DNA of 64,000 bases from Marinicella marina (lineage in GTDB: Bacteria > Pseudomonadota > Gammaproteobacteria > Xanthomonadales > Marinicellaceae), in the NCBI RefSeq assembly GCF_030065545.1, contig NZ_JASJNC010000003.1, positions 124,001 to 188,000 on the forward strand. The letters are read 5' to 3'. A program made the translations under genes and the position numbers. The stretch's first letter is position 1. Each line of letters opens with the position of its first letter. Below are positions 26,552 to 34,337 of this stretch, piece by piece. Under the pieces are notes generated by a model that saw only the letters and a list, made by a program, of their open reading frames with translations, had not been told where the DNA came from and ran no database searches.

Positions 26552-26717
26552 ATCATAAACAGTTTATATTCTCAATCAAACCATCACTGACAGTCTGTTT
26601 GACAGGTCAATAAGTGGTAAGTTTTTGCCTGTTTTTCATAGCTAATGTTACTGATTCAAAGCCTTGGCAAACGGCAATAACTGTGAACAGTCTGTATCAA
26701 GGTGACTTATGGCATAC

Positions 26718-26747
26718 TTGACTATTTTGGTAGTGTTGTAGTATAGT
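26718..26747 (+). promoter_or_regulatory. Promoter of the YtrA-type ABC operon
   Basis: TTGACT and TATAGT are separated by 18 bp and lie about 30 bp before the first gene of the operon. The match to the sigma-70 consensus is good. Confidence 0.65.
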
Positions 26748-26754
26748 AATACAC
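26733..26754. promoter_or_regulatory. Candidate operator of the GntR/YtrA regulator
   Basis: An imperfect palindrome, GTGT-x2-TA-x-TATA-x-TA-x2-ACAC, covers the -10 box. Regulators of the YtrA group typically repress their own ABC operon by binding such palindromes, so this is the likely autoregulatory site of the gene at 26986. Confidence 0.5.
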
Positions 26755-26777
26755 CTGAGGAAAATTGTAGGTGTAAT

Positions 26778-26984
26778 ATGAGTCAAACAAAACAAAACAT
26801 ATTGGTTGTGGCGATACTTTTTCTGTCATTGCTGTCATCTGTGGCATTGAGCTATATCATCACCCCTAACCAGGCTACGCTCACTGAACAGCAGCCAATT
26901 AAACAAGTAATCAAAGAAAAAACCAAGTCTGCTCAACCACTGAAGCAAGCCATGGTTATTTTGTTACCTAAAGTGGCAGGCTGA
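26778..26984 (+). CDS. Small single-pass membrane protein
   Basis: The 68-residue protein has one N-terminal transmembrane helix (ILVVAILFLSLLSSVALSYI) and a basic, Gln-rich tail. AGGTG lies a few bases before the ATG. The gene sits between the operon promoter and the regulator, with one base between its stop and the regulator start. Size, ribosome site and position support a real gene. The family is not recognised; it may be an accessory subunit of the exporter, which is a guess. Confidence 0.62.
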   Translation: MSQTKQNILVVAILFLSLLSSVALSYIITPNQATLTEQQPIKQVIKEKTKSAQPLKQAMVILLPKVAG

Positions 26985-26985
26985 T

Positions 26986-27357
26986 ATGAGTTTCCAGTGG
27001 AATGACAAGGAACCAATTTACCTACAACTGAAAGACCAAATCAGGGACATGATCCTTTCCGGCGATTTACAAGAGGGTGATTCCTTGCCTTCTGTCAGAC
27101 AAGTGGCCATGGACTACAAAGTCAACCCAATCACCGTTTCAAAATCCTACCAAATCTTGGTTGAGGAAGAACTGGTTGAAAAGAAACGTGGTTTGGGAAT
27201 GTTCGTGCAAGAAGGTGCGGTAAAGAAACTACAATTCAATGAAAATGAGCAATTTATCAATGAAGATTGGCCTAAAATACTCACCAAAATTAAACATTTA
27301 AATGTGGACACCAACCAATTAATTAACTCGTTAAAAGAAATCGGGAGCAATCAATGA
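26986..27357 (+). CDS. GntR-family regulator, YtrA subfamily
   Basis: The 123-residue protein has the GntR winged-helix domain at 8-75 (PIYLQLKDQIRDMILSGDLQ, then LPSVRQVAMDYKVNPITVSK). It has only a short C-terminal tail of about 45 residues in place of a ligand-binding domain, which is diagnostic for the YtrA subfamily. Such regulators usually control adjacent ABC transporters of the antibiotic or envelope-stress type. It overlaps the ATPase gene by four bases. The palindrome at 26733-26754 is its likely operator. Confidence 0.92.
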   Translation: MSFQWNDKEPIYLQLKDQIRDMILSGDLQEGDSLPSVRQVAMDYKVNPITVSKSYQILVEEELVEKKRGLGMFVQEGAVKKLQFNENEQFINEDWPKILTKIKHLNVDTNQLINSLKEIGSNQ

Positions 27358-28211
27358 GTCAAATATTAACGGCACAAAACGTCAACAAGAAGTTCGGCAA
27401 CTTCCAGGCACTGAAAGACGTCAACATCAGTATCGATAAAGGCAAAATTGTTGGTTTAATCGGCCCCAATGGCGCCGGCAAAACCACTTTACTGAAATCT
27501 GTTTTGGGATTGGACTCATGCGATGGTGATTTGCGTGTTCTAGGTATAGACCCTTTTAAGAAACGCGATGAACTGATGAAAGAAATTTGTTTTATCGCTG
27601 ATGTGGCCGTTTTACCCAAATGGATCAAAGTCTCTCAATTGTTGAGTTTCACAGAAGACACCCATCCTAATTTTTCAATCGAACAGGCAAAAGCCTTTTT
27701 GAAAAAAACCAAGGTCAACATGGATCACAAAGTCAAAGAATTGTCGAAAGGTATGACCGCACAATTACACTTAGCAATTGTGATGTCAATTGATGCCAAA
27801 TTGTTGGTCCTTGATGAACCGACACTGGGCTTGGATATCTTATTCAGGAAACAATTTTATGACAACTTACTCAATGATTATTTTGATAATGAGAGAACCA
27901 TCATCATCACCACCCATCAGGTTGAAGAAATTGAACACATATTAACCGACGTGGTCTTTATCAGAGAGGGTGAAATCGTCTTGGATGCCAACATGGAAGA
28001 GCTCAATGAATCTTATTTTGAGGTCATGGTCAGTCAAGAAAACTATCAAGAAGCCCTGAACCACAAACCACTGACCATTCGCAAAGTATTTGGTAAGCAC
28101 ATCATGTTATTCAAATCGAGCTCAAGAGACGTGATCGAAACTTTAGGTGACGTTCAGCGACCATCGGTTTCAGATTTGTTCGTGGCATTGATGCAGGAGG
28201 AAGAGGCATGA
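27354..28211 (+). CDS. ABC transporter ATP-binding protein (YtrB-like exporter)
   Basis: The 285-residue ATPase has Walker A GPNGAGKTT (37-45) and Walker B LLVLDEPTLGLD. The signature is degenerate: KELSKGMTAQ, with LSKGM in place of LSGGQ, as is common in YtrB-like proteins. A H-loop is present in ITTHQVEEIE. The C-terminal 70 residues form a small extra domain. The stop overlaps the permease start by four bases (ATGA). With the permease at 28208 it forms an ABC-2-type exporter of unknown substrate. Confidence 0.93.
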   Translation: MSQILTAQNVNKKFGNFQALKDVNISIDKGKIVGLIGPNGAGKTTLLKSVLGLDSCDGDLRVLGIDPFKKRDELMKEICFIADVAVLPKWIKVSQLLSFTEDTHPNFSIEQAKAFLKKTKVNMDHKVKELSKGMTAQLHLAIVMSIDAKLLVLDEPTLGLDILFRKQFYDNLLNDYFDNERTIIITTHQVEEIEHILTDVVFIREGEIVLDANMEELNESYFEVMVSQENYQEALNHKPLTIRKVFGKHIMLFKSSSRDVIETLGDVQRPSVSDLFVALMQEEEA

Positions 28212-29158
28212 AAACTTTTAAAGCTTTATTAATAAGAGAATATTGGGAACATCGTGGTGCATTTTTAAAAACACCATTGATAATTGGTATTGTGATGTCG
28301 GTGATTTTAATCCTATTCTATTTAACCACTGATCGTTTTGCGATGAAAATGAGCGGTGGTGAATTGGCAGATTTCGGTGCCAAATCTCTGGACAGCGTTG
28401 ACCCAGCGAAAATACAATTCGGAATAGACGTCTTCATGTTAGGCAGCGCCTCTTTGTATCACTTTGTGCTCTTTTTTATCTTATTTTTCTATATGTTGGG
28501 TAGTCTGTATGATGACCGCAAAGATGGCAGCATATTATTTTGGAAGTCATTGCCCATATCAGACACACAAACTGTTTTATCCAAATTAGTGACCGCAACC
28601 ATTGTGACGCCACTGATCTTTGTTGCTGGAGTCATTGTCAGTCACTTGCTGTTTTTTGTGGTTTTAAGCTTGATTCTGCTTTTATTTGGTATCAATCCTT
28701 TTACTGTGTTGTGGGCCAATGTTAATTACATCAACAATTGGGGGGCCTTTACAGTAGGTTGCCTGATGCAAGCGCTGTGGCTATTACCTGTTTATGGCTG
28801 GTTCCTGTTTGCCTCATCATTCTCAAAACGCAGACCATTCTTGATAGCGGTATTCGTCCCGGTCATGTTTGGTTTTATTTGGTATTGGTATAATGCACTG
28901 GTTAATTTCAATATGTTGCAAGCCGGGGTATTCAAAACGATAGGCATCTACTTAGCAAGAGGCTTCTCACCATTTACTTCAGGTCTTGAATTCAGTGCTG
29001 AATCGGTTGATTTTGATGCCACAGAACAAACTGGTTCTGAAGTCATCGTATCAATGATGAACGGTTTCTCTAACCCAGATTTGTACTACGGTGCCGTATT
29101 TGGCATCATCATGACTGCTGTGGCCATTTACGTTCGCCGCTTCAGAAACACCACCTAA
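28208..29158 (+). CDS. ABC-2-type transporter permease
   Basis: The 316-residue protein has about six membrane helices: one near 24-40 (PLIIGIVMSVILILFYLT), several between 85 and 240, and one at the C-terminus (YYGAVFGIIMTAVAIYV). A long extracytoplasmic loop lies between the first two. The start ALLIREYWEHRGAFLKTPL resembles permeases linked to YtrA-type regulators. It is the last gene of the operon. A hairpin at 29173-29195 could act as a weak terminator. Confidence 0.88.
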   Translation: MKTFKALLIREYWEHRGAFLKTPLIIGIVMSVILILFYLTTDRFAMKMSGGELADFGAKSLDSVDPAKIQFGIDVFMLGSASLYHFVLFFILFFYMLGSLYDDRKDGSILFWKSLPISDTQTVLSKLVTATIVTPLIFVAGVIVSHLLFFVVLSLILLLFGINPFTVLWANVNYINNWGAFTVGCLMQALWLLPVYGWFLFASSFSKRRPFLIAVFVPVMFGFIWYWYNALVNFNMLQAGVFKTIGIYLARGFSPFTSGLEFSAESVDFDATEQTGSEVIVSMMNGFSNPDLYYGAVFGIIMTAVAIYVRRFRNTT

Positions 29159-29172
29159 AACCCCTTAGAATA

Positions 29173-29200
29173 GAGACTACTTAACCTGTGGTCTCAATTT
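29173..29200 (+). terminator. Weak terminator-like hairpin after the ABC operon
   Basis: GAGACTAC and GTGGTCTC pair over eight positions (one G-T) with a seven-base loop, followed by AATTTT. It overlaps the -35 region of the candidate metX promoter, whose TTAACC lies in the loop. Confidence 0.4.
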
Positions 29201-29209
29201 TGGTACAAT
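29181..29209 (+). promoter_or_regulatory. Candidate metX promoter
   Basis: TTAACC and TACAAT are separated by 17 bp, with a start expected near 29216. The -35 match is partial and the -10 match is good. Confidence 0.5.
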
Positions 29210-29221
29210 AACTCCCAAACA

Positions 29222-29252
29222 ACGGCCAAATTATTTATGGCCGTTTTCTTTT
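29222..29252 (+). terminator. Terminator-like hairpin in the metX leader
   Basis: ACGGCCA and TGGCCGT pair with a nine-base AT-rich loop and are followed by TTTTCTTTT. The hairpin sits between the candidate metX promoter and its ribosome-binding site (GGGA at 29253-29256). It could end upstream transcription or attenuate metX. Confidence 0.6.
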
Positions 29253-29261
29253 GGGAAAAAA

Positions 29262-30356
29262 ATGGCCAATTACCTCAAATTATTTCAAATACCTGATAAC
29301 TTCAGATTTCACCGTGGTGGACTAATTGAAGGCGGCATATTGGCCTATGAAACTTGGGGAAAACTGAGTCCCGATAAAAACAATGCGGTTCTGATTCTGA
29401 CAGGACTTTCAGCTGACTCACATGCTGCCAGTCATTCAGCGCATGACACCGCTGGATGGTGGGAATACATGATTGGCCCTGATAAAGCCATCGACACCAA
29501 CCAATGGTTCGTTATTTGTGCCAGTTCTTTGGGCAGTTGTAAAGGCTCAACCGGTCCCTGCTCTCCGAATCCAGCCACTGGTCAACCTTATCGTTTTGAC
29601 TTTCCAGACCTCACTCTAGAAGACATTGCCAATTCCAGTAAAATGCTTTGTGAGTCATTAGGCATTGATCAATTACATGCCACTGTCGGGCCGTCGATGG
29701 GTGGTATGACTGCGTTGGCTTTATTACTGAATCACAAAAATTATTCCAGACACCTCATACATATCGCCTCAGGCATGGCCTCACCCCCTTTCAGTACTGC
29801 CATTAGATCGCTGCAACGCGAAGCCATATTAAAAGACGAAAACTTCAACAAAGGCTATTATTCTGCCGCCAACTGGCCTGAGGAAGGAATGAAATTTGCC
29901 CGTAAAATTGGCATGCTAAGTTACCGTTCTGCAGCTGAATGGCGGGAACGATTTCCGCGTTCTTTGAAGCAAGTTCCTGAGCATGATTTTGGCATCGAGT
30001 TTCCAGTGGAAAGTTACCTGGAGCATCATGCCAATCAATTCATCCATAAATTTGATCCCATCAGCTACCTTTACTTATCGCGCGCCATGGATTGGTTCAA
30101 TGGCGATGCTTATGCCACCAAACAAAGTCAAAATCCACTTCACGGCGTCAACTTGCAATCAGCATTAGTTATAGGGGCGCACACGGATTTATTGTTTCCA
30201 GTTGATTTACAACAAGGGCTTTATCAAAAATTGATAGATATAGATTGTTCTGCGCAGCTGAGCATCACGGATTCAATTCAAGGCCATGATGCTTTTCTAG
30301 TGGACCAAGATGTGTTTTCAGGATTAGTTGGAGATTACTTAAATCAGACGGTGTGA
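29262..30356 (+). CDS. metX: Homoserine/serine O-acyltransferase of the MetX/CysX family
   Basis: The 364-residue alpha/beta-hydrolase-fold acyltransferase has nucleophile Ser145 in TVGPSMGGM, Asp in GAHTDLLFP and His in QGHDAFLVD. The segment GSCKGSTGPCSPNPATGQPY is a family hallmark. The whole protein resembles the Xanthomonas/Lysobacter proteins first called homoserine O-acetyltransferase and later, in part, serine O-succinyltransferase. Acyl donor (acetyl- or succinyl-CoA) and acceptor (homoserine or serine) cannot be settled by eye, so the pathway is methionine or cysteine synthesis. GGGA precedes the ATG. The 3' end overlaps the convergent pth gene by 13 bp. Confidence 0.88.
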   Translation: MANYLKLFQIPDNFRFHRGGLIEGGILAYETWGKLSPDKNNAVLILTGLSADSHAASHSAHDTAGWWEYMIGPDKAIDTNQWFVICASSLGSCKGSTGPCSPNPATGQPYRFDFPDLTLEDIANSSKMLCESLGIDQLHATVGPSMGGMTALALLLNHKNYSRHLIHIASGMASPPFSTAIRSLQREAILKDENFNKGYYSAANWPEEGMKFARKIGMLSYRSAAEWRERFPRSLKQVPEHDFGIEFPVESYLEHHANQFIHKFDPISYLYLSRAMDWFNGDAYATKQSQNPLHGVNLQSALVIGAHTDLLFPVDLQQGLYQKLIDIDCSAQLSITDSIQGHDAFLVDQDVFSGLVGDYLNQTV

Positions 30357-30907
30357 ATGTTTTTCATAGCACGATCCCAATCACCTTTGAGCAGGTTATC
30401 CACTTCTTTGACGCATTTGTCAATGCAACGCTCAATCTCAATGGCATCGTTCAAACTGGGTCGACCCAACACCCATGGTGTAACTTTTGATTTATCTCCT
30501 GGGTGACCAATACCAATGCGCAAACGCTTAAATTCAGAACCCATACCAGGAATGATGTCACGCAATCCATTGTGTCCGCCGTGACCTCCACCACGTTTTA
30601 ATTTGGCGGTACCTGCAGGAATATCCAGTTCGTCATAAGCAACCAGGACCTGGTCTATTGGTATGCGATAGAATTTAATAAAAGGAATGACACTTTGACC
30701 CGAACAATTCATAAAAGTTTGTGGCTTAACCAGCCATAACTTTTGACCCATGTGGTTGATGGTGGCTACTTCAGCTTTGAACTTTTTTTCTGTCTTAAAG
30801 GTTGCATTATGTGTGGCAGCCAGAGCATCAACAAACCAGAAACCGGCATTGTGCCGAGTGGATTGGTATTTTTCACCAGGGTTACCTAAGCCAAAAATGA
30901 CTTGCAT
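30344..30907 (-). CDS. pth: Peptidyl-tRNA hydrolase
   Basis: The 187-residue enzyme starts MQVIFGLGNPGEKY. It has the catalytic RHNAG (His19), the TFMNCSG segment, YDELDIPAGTAKLKRGGGHG and GHNGLRDI, all conserved in Pth. It frees tRNA from peptidyl-tRNA that drops off the ribosome. An in-frame TTG at 30928 would add seven residues, but the ATG at 30907 matches the usual N-terminus. It follows rplY, and a perfect hairpin lies in the spacer. The ychF gene that often follows pth is not here; metX converges instead. Confidence 0.96.
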   Translation of the reverse strand: MQVIFGLGNPGEKYQSTRHNAGFWFVDALAATHNATFKTEKKFKAEVATINHMGQKLWLVKPQTFMNCSGQSVIPFIKFYRIPIDQVLVAYDELDIPAGTAKLKRGGGHGGHNGLRDIIPGMGSEFKRLRIGIGHPGDKSKVTPWVLGRPSLNDAIEIERCIDKCVKEVDNLLKGDWDRAMKNIHTV

Positions 30908-30925
30908 GGGATTATTCAGAGGATA

Positions 30926-30952
30926 CAAGGGTGGTGAGAATCACCACCCTTG
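30926..30952 (-). other. Perfect inverted repeat in the rplY-pth spacer
   Basis: CAAGGGTGGTGA and its exact complement form a 12-bp stem around three bases. There is no T-run on either side, so it is not a standard terminator. It would form a very stable hairpin in the rplY-pth mRNA just before pth, where it could limit decay, processing or translation. Confidence 0.65.
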
Positions 30953-30970
30953 ATTGAGCCTAAATTAATC

Positions 30971-31636
30971 TTATTCAGAATCTTTAGACTGCTCAGTTGC
31001 TTCAACTTCATCAGCAGCTGGCGCTTCATCTTCAGATACTGCTTCTTCAACCTGACCAATGGCTGAAGTTGACACCACAACGGCATCATGAGAATCATCA
31101 CCATGGGTGAATGCGACAAGCGCTACACCTTCAGGTAATTTAATATCACTTAAGTGTAAGTTGTCACCGGCGCTGAATTCAGCCACGTCAACTTCAATAT
31201 ACTCAGGCAATGCACCAGGTAAACAAATGATTTCAACTTCATTCATTTGATAATCAATCATCACCTTGCTTGATTTGCCCGCAGGAGATTCTTCACCACC
31301 TAAGAAGTGCAGAGGCACTTGCATGGTGATTTCTTGTTTGTCATTCACACGCAAGAAATCCATGTGCATGATGACTGGTTTTGAGGGGTGTCTTTGCACA
31401 TCTTTCAAGACCACTTTTTGCTTTTTACCACCATCTGCTGAAAATTCAATGATGCTAGAAAAGAAAGCTTCATCTTCAACCATATGGAGCACTTTATTGT
31501 GTTCCAAGGTTAAGTTTCTTGGGTCTCTGTCACCGCCGTATAAAACAACGGGTATTAAACCGGCGTGGCGTAAGCGGCGGCTCGCACCTTTCCCTACATC
31601 ATCACGCAATTCGGCTTCTACTTTAAAAACTGCCAT
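30971..31636 (-). CDS. rplY: 50S ribosomal protein L25/general stress protein Ctc
   Basis: The 221-residue protein is the long (Ctc/TL5) form. The L25 domain is at about 4-92 (VEAELRDDVGKGASRRLRHA, with PVVLYGGDRDPRNL) and the TL5 C-terminal domain at about 100-190 (VPLHFLGGEESPAGK). An acidic tail of about 30 residues (VSEDEAPAADEVEA) follows. L25 binds 5S rRNA in the large ribosomal subunit. AGGATAA lies just before the ATG. It is downstream of prs and upstream of pth, the usual order. Confidence 0.96.
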   Translation of the reverse strand: MAVFKVEAELRDDVGKGASRRLRHAGLIPVVLYGGDRDPRNLTLEHNKVLHMVEDEAFFSSIIEFSADGGKKQKVVLKDVQRHPSKPVIMHMDFLRVNDKQEITMQVPLHFLGGEESPAGKSSKVMIDYQMNEVEIICLPGALPEYIEVDVAEFSAGDNLHLSDIKLPEGVALVAFTHGDDSHDAVVVSTSAIGQVEEAVSEDEAPAADEVEATEQSKDSE

Positions 31637-31660
31637 AATATTTATCCTAAATTTTCGTTA

Positions 31661-31681
31661 ATGTCCTTGCGACCAGGACAT
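31661..31681 (-). other. Short hairpin in the prs-rplY spacer
   Basis: ATGTCC and GGACAT form a 6-bp inverted repeat with a nine-base loop. No T-run follows on the minus strand, so it is not called a terminator. Confidence 0.35.
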
Positions 31682-31697
31682 AAAATAATCGACTTTG

Positions 31698-32651
31698 TCA
31701 ATCGATGTACATAGAGCTAACCGATTCTCGATTAGCGATGCGTCTGATTGTCTCGCCCAGCATTTCTGCCACGGACAATTGACGAATTTTTTTACAATCA
31801 AGTGCTTCTTGTCTGAGCGGAATGGTATCTGTAACCACCAACTCAGTAAGACCTGAATTCTCAATGTTCTTAATGGCATCACCAGATAATACTGGGTGCA
31901 CACAATAGGCATGTACCGCTTTCGCATCCCACTCTTTCAGCGCTGTGGAAGCCGCGCACAAAGTACCTGCAGTATCAATCATGTCATCAACAAGAATACA
32001 AATCTTATCTTTGACATCACCGATGATATTCATCACCTTTGCCATATTTGGCTTAGGTCTTCTCTTATCAATGATGGCTAACTCACAGCCCAATCGCTTG
32101 GCAATGGCTCTGGCTCTAACCACACCACCAATGTCTGGTGATACAATCGTTACCTCCTCACTGTCAAAACGTTGCCACATGTCAGCCAAAGTCAATGGTG
32201 ATGCATACACATTATCCACTGGTATATCAAAAAAGCCCTGAATCTGATCAGCATGCAAATCGACAGTAAGTACCCGATCCACACCAACCGCTGCAATCAT
32301 CTTAGCAGCAACTTTAGCTGTAATTGGCACACGAGAAGAGCGTGGTCTTCGATCTTGTCTGGCATAACCAAAATATGGGATCACTGCAGTAACGGTTTTA
32401 GCTGATGCACGTTTCAAAGCATCGACCATGACCACCAACTCCATGAAATTATCAGCCGTTGGGCGACAAGTAGGCTGGATTAAAAATATGTCCTGTCCAC
32501 GGACGTTGTCTCTGATTTCCACAGAAACCTCGCCATCACTGAACCGGCCGACCTTAGCACGTCCCAAAGGAACGCCTAAATTATCAGCAATTTTCTGAGC
32601 CAATGCCGGATTGGCATTGCCTGAAAACAACCTGATACCCCGATCAAACAT
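31698..32651 (-). CDS. prs: Ribose-phosphate pyrophosphokinase
   Basis: The 317-residue enzyme makes PRPP from ribose 5-phosphate and ATP. It has the start [20 protein letters not shown], the flexible loop [15 protein letters not shown], the metal site [12 protein letters not shown] and the PRPP loop [13 protein letters not shown]. The ATG at 32651 gives the usual length (315 in E. coli). The frame continues upstream through the tRNA-Gln gene, but that extension is not real. GAGGCA lies about 11 bases before the ATG. A terminator separates it from the tRNA, so expression may depend on read-through or on a separate promoter. Confidence 0.97.
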   Translation of the reverse strand: MFDRGIRLFSGNANPALAQKIADNLGVPLGRAKVGRFSDGEVSVEIRDNVRGQDIFLIQPTCRPTADNFMELVVMVDALKRASAKTVTAVIPYFGYARQDRRPRSSRVPITAKVAAKMIAAVGVDRVLTVDLHADQIQGFFDIPVDNVYASPLTLADMWQRFDSEEVTIVSPDIGGVVRARAIAKRLGCELAIIDKRRPKPNMAKVMNIIGDVKDKICILVDDMIDTAGTLCAASTALKEWDAKAVHAYCVHPVLSGDAIKNIENSGLTELVVTDTIPLRQEALDCKKIRQLSVAEMLGETIRRIANRESVSSMYID

Positions 32652-32667
32652 TTTTACTGCCTCTGAT

Positions 32668-32699
32668 AAAAACAATGCCCGCTGACATGAGCGGGCATT
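32668..32699 (-). terminator. Intrinsic terminator between tRNA-Gln and prs
   Basis: On the minus strand AATGCCCGCT pairs perfectly with AGCGGGCATT across a six-base loop, followed by G and five T residues. It ends about 16 bp before the prs start. Confidence 0.82.
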
Positions 32700-32707
32700 A
32701 CAGTATA

Positions 32708-32783
32708 TGGCTGGGATGGAAGGATTCGAACCTTCGCATGCCAGGATCAAAACCTGGTGCCTTAACCGCTTGGCGACATCCCA
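32708..32783 (-). tRNA. tRNA-Gln (anticodon TTG)
   Basis: A full cloverleaf of 76 bases can be drawn. The acceptor stem is TGGGATG with CATCCCA. The anticodon arm is CCAGG-TTTTGAT-CCTGG, with TTG at positions 34-36. The T arm is GAAGG-TTCGAAT-CCTTC, and the 3' end GCCA is encoded. It closely resembles E. coli tRNA-Gln. Its place between ispE and prs is conserved in many gammaproteobacteria. Confidence 0.97.
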
Positions 32784-32849
32784 ATACTTGAAGTACTCTA
32801 TACAAGTGCTTCGCTTTTGGCGCATAACAATCTACGCCAAAGGCGGCAT

Positions 32850-32877
32850 ATTATAACCAGATATTTTTTTATTGCAA
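32850..32877 (-). promoter_or_regulatory. Promoter of the tRNA-Gln gene
   Basis: On the minus strand TTGCAA and TATAAT are separated by 16 bp, with a start expected near 32843 and the tRNA beginning at 32783. The leader holds a hairpin (TTTGGCG with CGCCAAA) and another imperfect one just before the tRNA, both possible processing signals. Confidence 0.7.
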
Positions 32878-32905
32878 AGGCTAAAAACAAAAAAATTAAC
32901 AAGAA

Positions 32906-33739
32906 TTAAGCTTCTTTTGCCAATGGTTTTGTTAACACCGCCTTACAAACGCATTTGGCCAGTCGATATGCGTCCTCAGCTGCTGATATGTCATCGAACA
33001 ACACAAACAAGGTTGAACCGCTGCCTGAAAGCCTGATTGGCATGCTTGGACTGAGCTTTTGGTATACATTGTTGACCTCATGATTGGTCTTTAACACCAA
33101 AGGGAAAAAATCATTGATCCAAAAACTGGGGCGCTGTAAATAACTGGCTTTTAATGTAGCTTGTGATCGATTCAATGCTTTGTGCTTAAACATTTCGCTG
33201 GTGCTGATTGAAGTCTCAGGAAACAACAACAATATGTGTGGGGTATTAAATGCAGTGGGCACCAATACATCACCAATACCAGTGGCTACTGCACTGCTGT
33301 TAGATAAGAATACAGGCACATCCGCACCCAGCCTCACACCCAGTTCAGCAAGTGCTTTTTCATGCATACCGCATTGCCAAGCATCGTTGAGAAACTTCAA
33401 CACCACTGCTGCATTTGAGCTGCCACCACCCAAGCCAGCACCCATTGGTATATTCTTAGTGACCGCAAGCTGCCAACTGGTTGTGTTATTTGCCAGGGGC
33501 TTAAGCAGTTGAGCTGCCTTATGTATTAAATTATCTTCTGGTTTCAGTCGTTCAAATCCAGTGATTTTTATTGCATTTGGTTCGGCACTTGTGAAAGGTT
33601 TGAACTGAATTTCATCTCCCCAATTGAGAATCTGGAAGCATGTTTGAAGTTCGTGATAACCATCTTGACGTTGACCCAAAATCCTCAGCATGAGGTTTAT
33701 TTTGGCGGGGCTGAGGAAAGTATGTGTTACCAGTTCCAT
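32906..33739 (-). CDS. ispE: 4-diphosphocytidyl-2-C-methyl-D-erythritol kinase
   Basis: The 277-residue GHMP-family kinase has the N-terminal substrate motif SPAKINLMLRILGQRQDGYH and the ATP-binding glycine loop PMGAGLGGGSSNA (98-110). The C-terminal RLSGSGSTLFVLF is also typical. It phosphorylates CDP-methylerythritol in the MEP route to isoprenoids. The 5' end overlaps lolB by 13 bases, so the two are coupled. The tRNA-Gln gene follows with its own promoter. Confidence 0.97.
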   Translation of the reverse strand: MELVTHTFLSPAKINLMLRILGQRQDGYHELQTCFQILNWGDEIQFKPFTSAEPNAIKITGFERLKPEDNLIHKAAQLLKPLANNTTSWQLAVTKNIPMGAGLGGGSSNAAVVLKFLNDAWQCGMHEKALAELGVRLGADVPVFLSNSSAVATGIGDVLVPTAFNTPHILLLFPETSISTSEMFKHKALNRSQATLKASYLQRPSFWINDFFPLVLKTNHEVNNVYQKLSPSMPIRLSGSGSTLFVLFDDISAAEDAYRLAKCVCKAVLTKPLAKEA

Positions 33740-34293
33740 GATTTAACAGCAATCTTGATGGTGAAATTGTTTTTGCGTGCGGTCATTCTCATGGGCAATA
33801 TACCTGCTTCAAATGTTTGGAATCGACTGTAAGTGATTTCCCAACCCTGTTCTTGTAAAACAAAATCACCAGAATCATTCTGCTTGAGTTGATTTGTATC
33901 ATCAAAAGCTTGGCCAATGACCCAAGACTTCAATGCCACCCAAGGCACTGCCCAACCCAGTTGATGACTGATCAGTGAAGTGGCAGACTCAGCATATGAC
34001 TCTAAACCCTCTGCACTGATGAGTTTTGCACCAGCAGGTGATTCAGCAATCTGCCAACTCTTAACACCCAAGGGTGCTTTCAATTGGGCTGACACAAAAC
34101 CTTGTTGTTGTTGCCAATTGAGTCGACCAGAACCGCCATCCTGGCCATCAGAAAAAGACATTTTGCCGATGATTTGATAATCCACTGTTACATCAAGTGG
34201 CACCCAGCTAGCAACTTTACTGGGTTTGATTGACCGAGGTTGACAAGCTGCTAAAAGCAGTAACAACAATAAAATGAAACTCAGTTTAGACAT
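33727..34293 (-). CDS. lolB: Outer-membrane lipoprotein insertion factor LolB
   Basis: The 188-residue lipoprotein has a signal peptide with lipobox LLAAC (Cys17). The mature domain fits LolB: VDYQIIGKMSFSDGQDGGSG, the LNWQQQQGFVSAQLKAPLGV strands and the C-terminal TARKNNFTIKIAVKSWNW. LolB receives lipoproteins from LolA and inserts them into the outer membrane. The order lolB-ispE-tRNA-prs-rplY-pth is conserved in related bacteria, which supports the call. Confidence 0.93.
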   Translation of the reverse strand: MSKLSFILLLLLLLAACQPRSIKPSKVASWVPLDVTVDYQIIGKMSFSDGQDGGSGRLNWQQQQGFVSAQLKAPLGVKSWQIAESPAGAKLISAEGLESYAESATSLISHQLGWAVPWVALKSWVIGQAFDDTNQLKQNDSGDFVLQEQGWEITYSRFQTFEAGILPMRMTARKNNFTIKIAVKSWNW

Positions 34294-34337
34294 GATTGAT
34301 CTTGACCAAGAAAGTGACTGTGATTTAGTAAGGGGAA

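Noticed and set aside
32652-32825. N-terminal extension of prs running through tRNA-Gln
   Set aside because: The open frame is accidental. MFDRG at 32651 is the family N-terminus and the tRNA cloverleaf is perfect.
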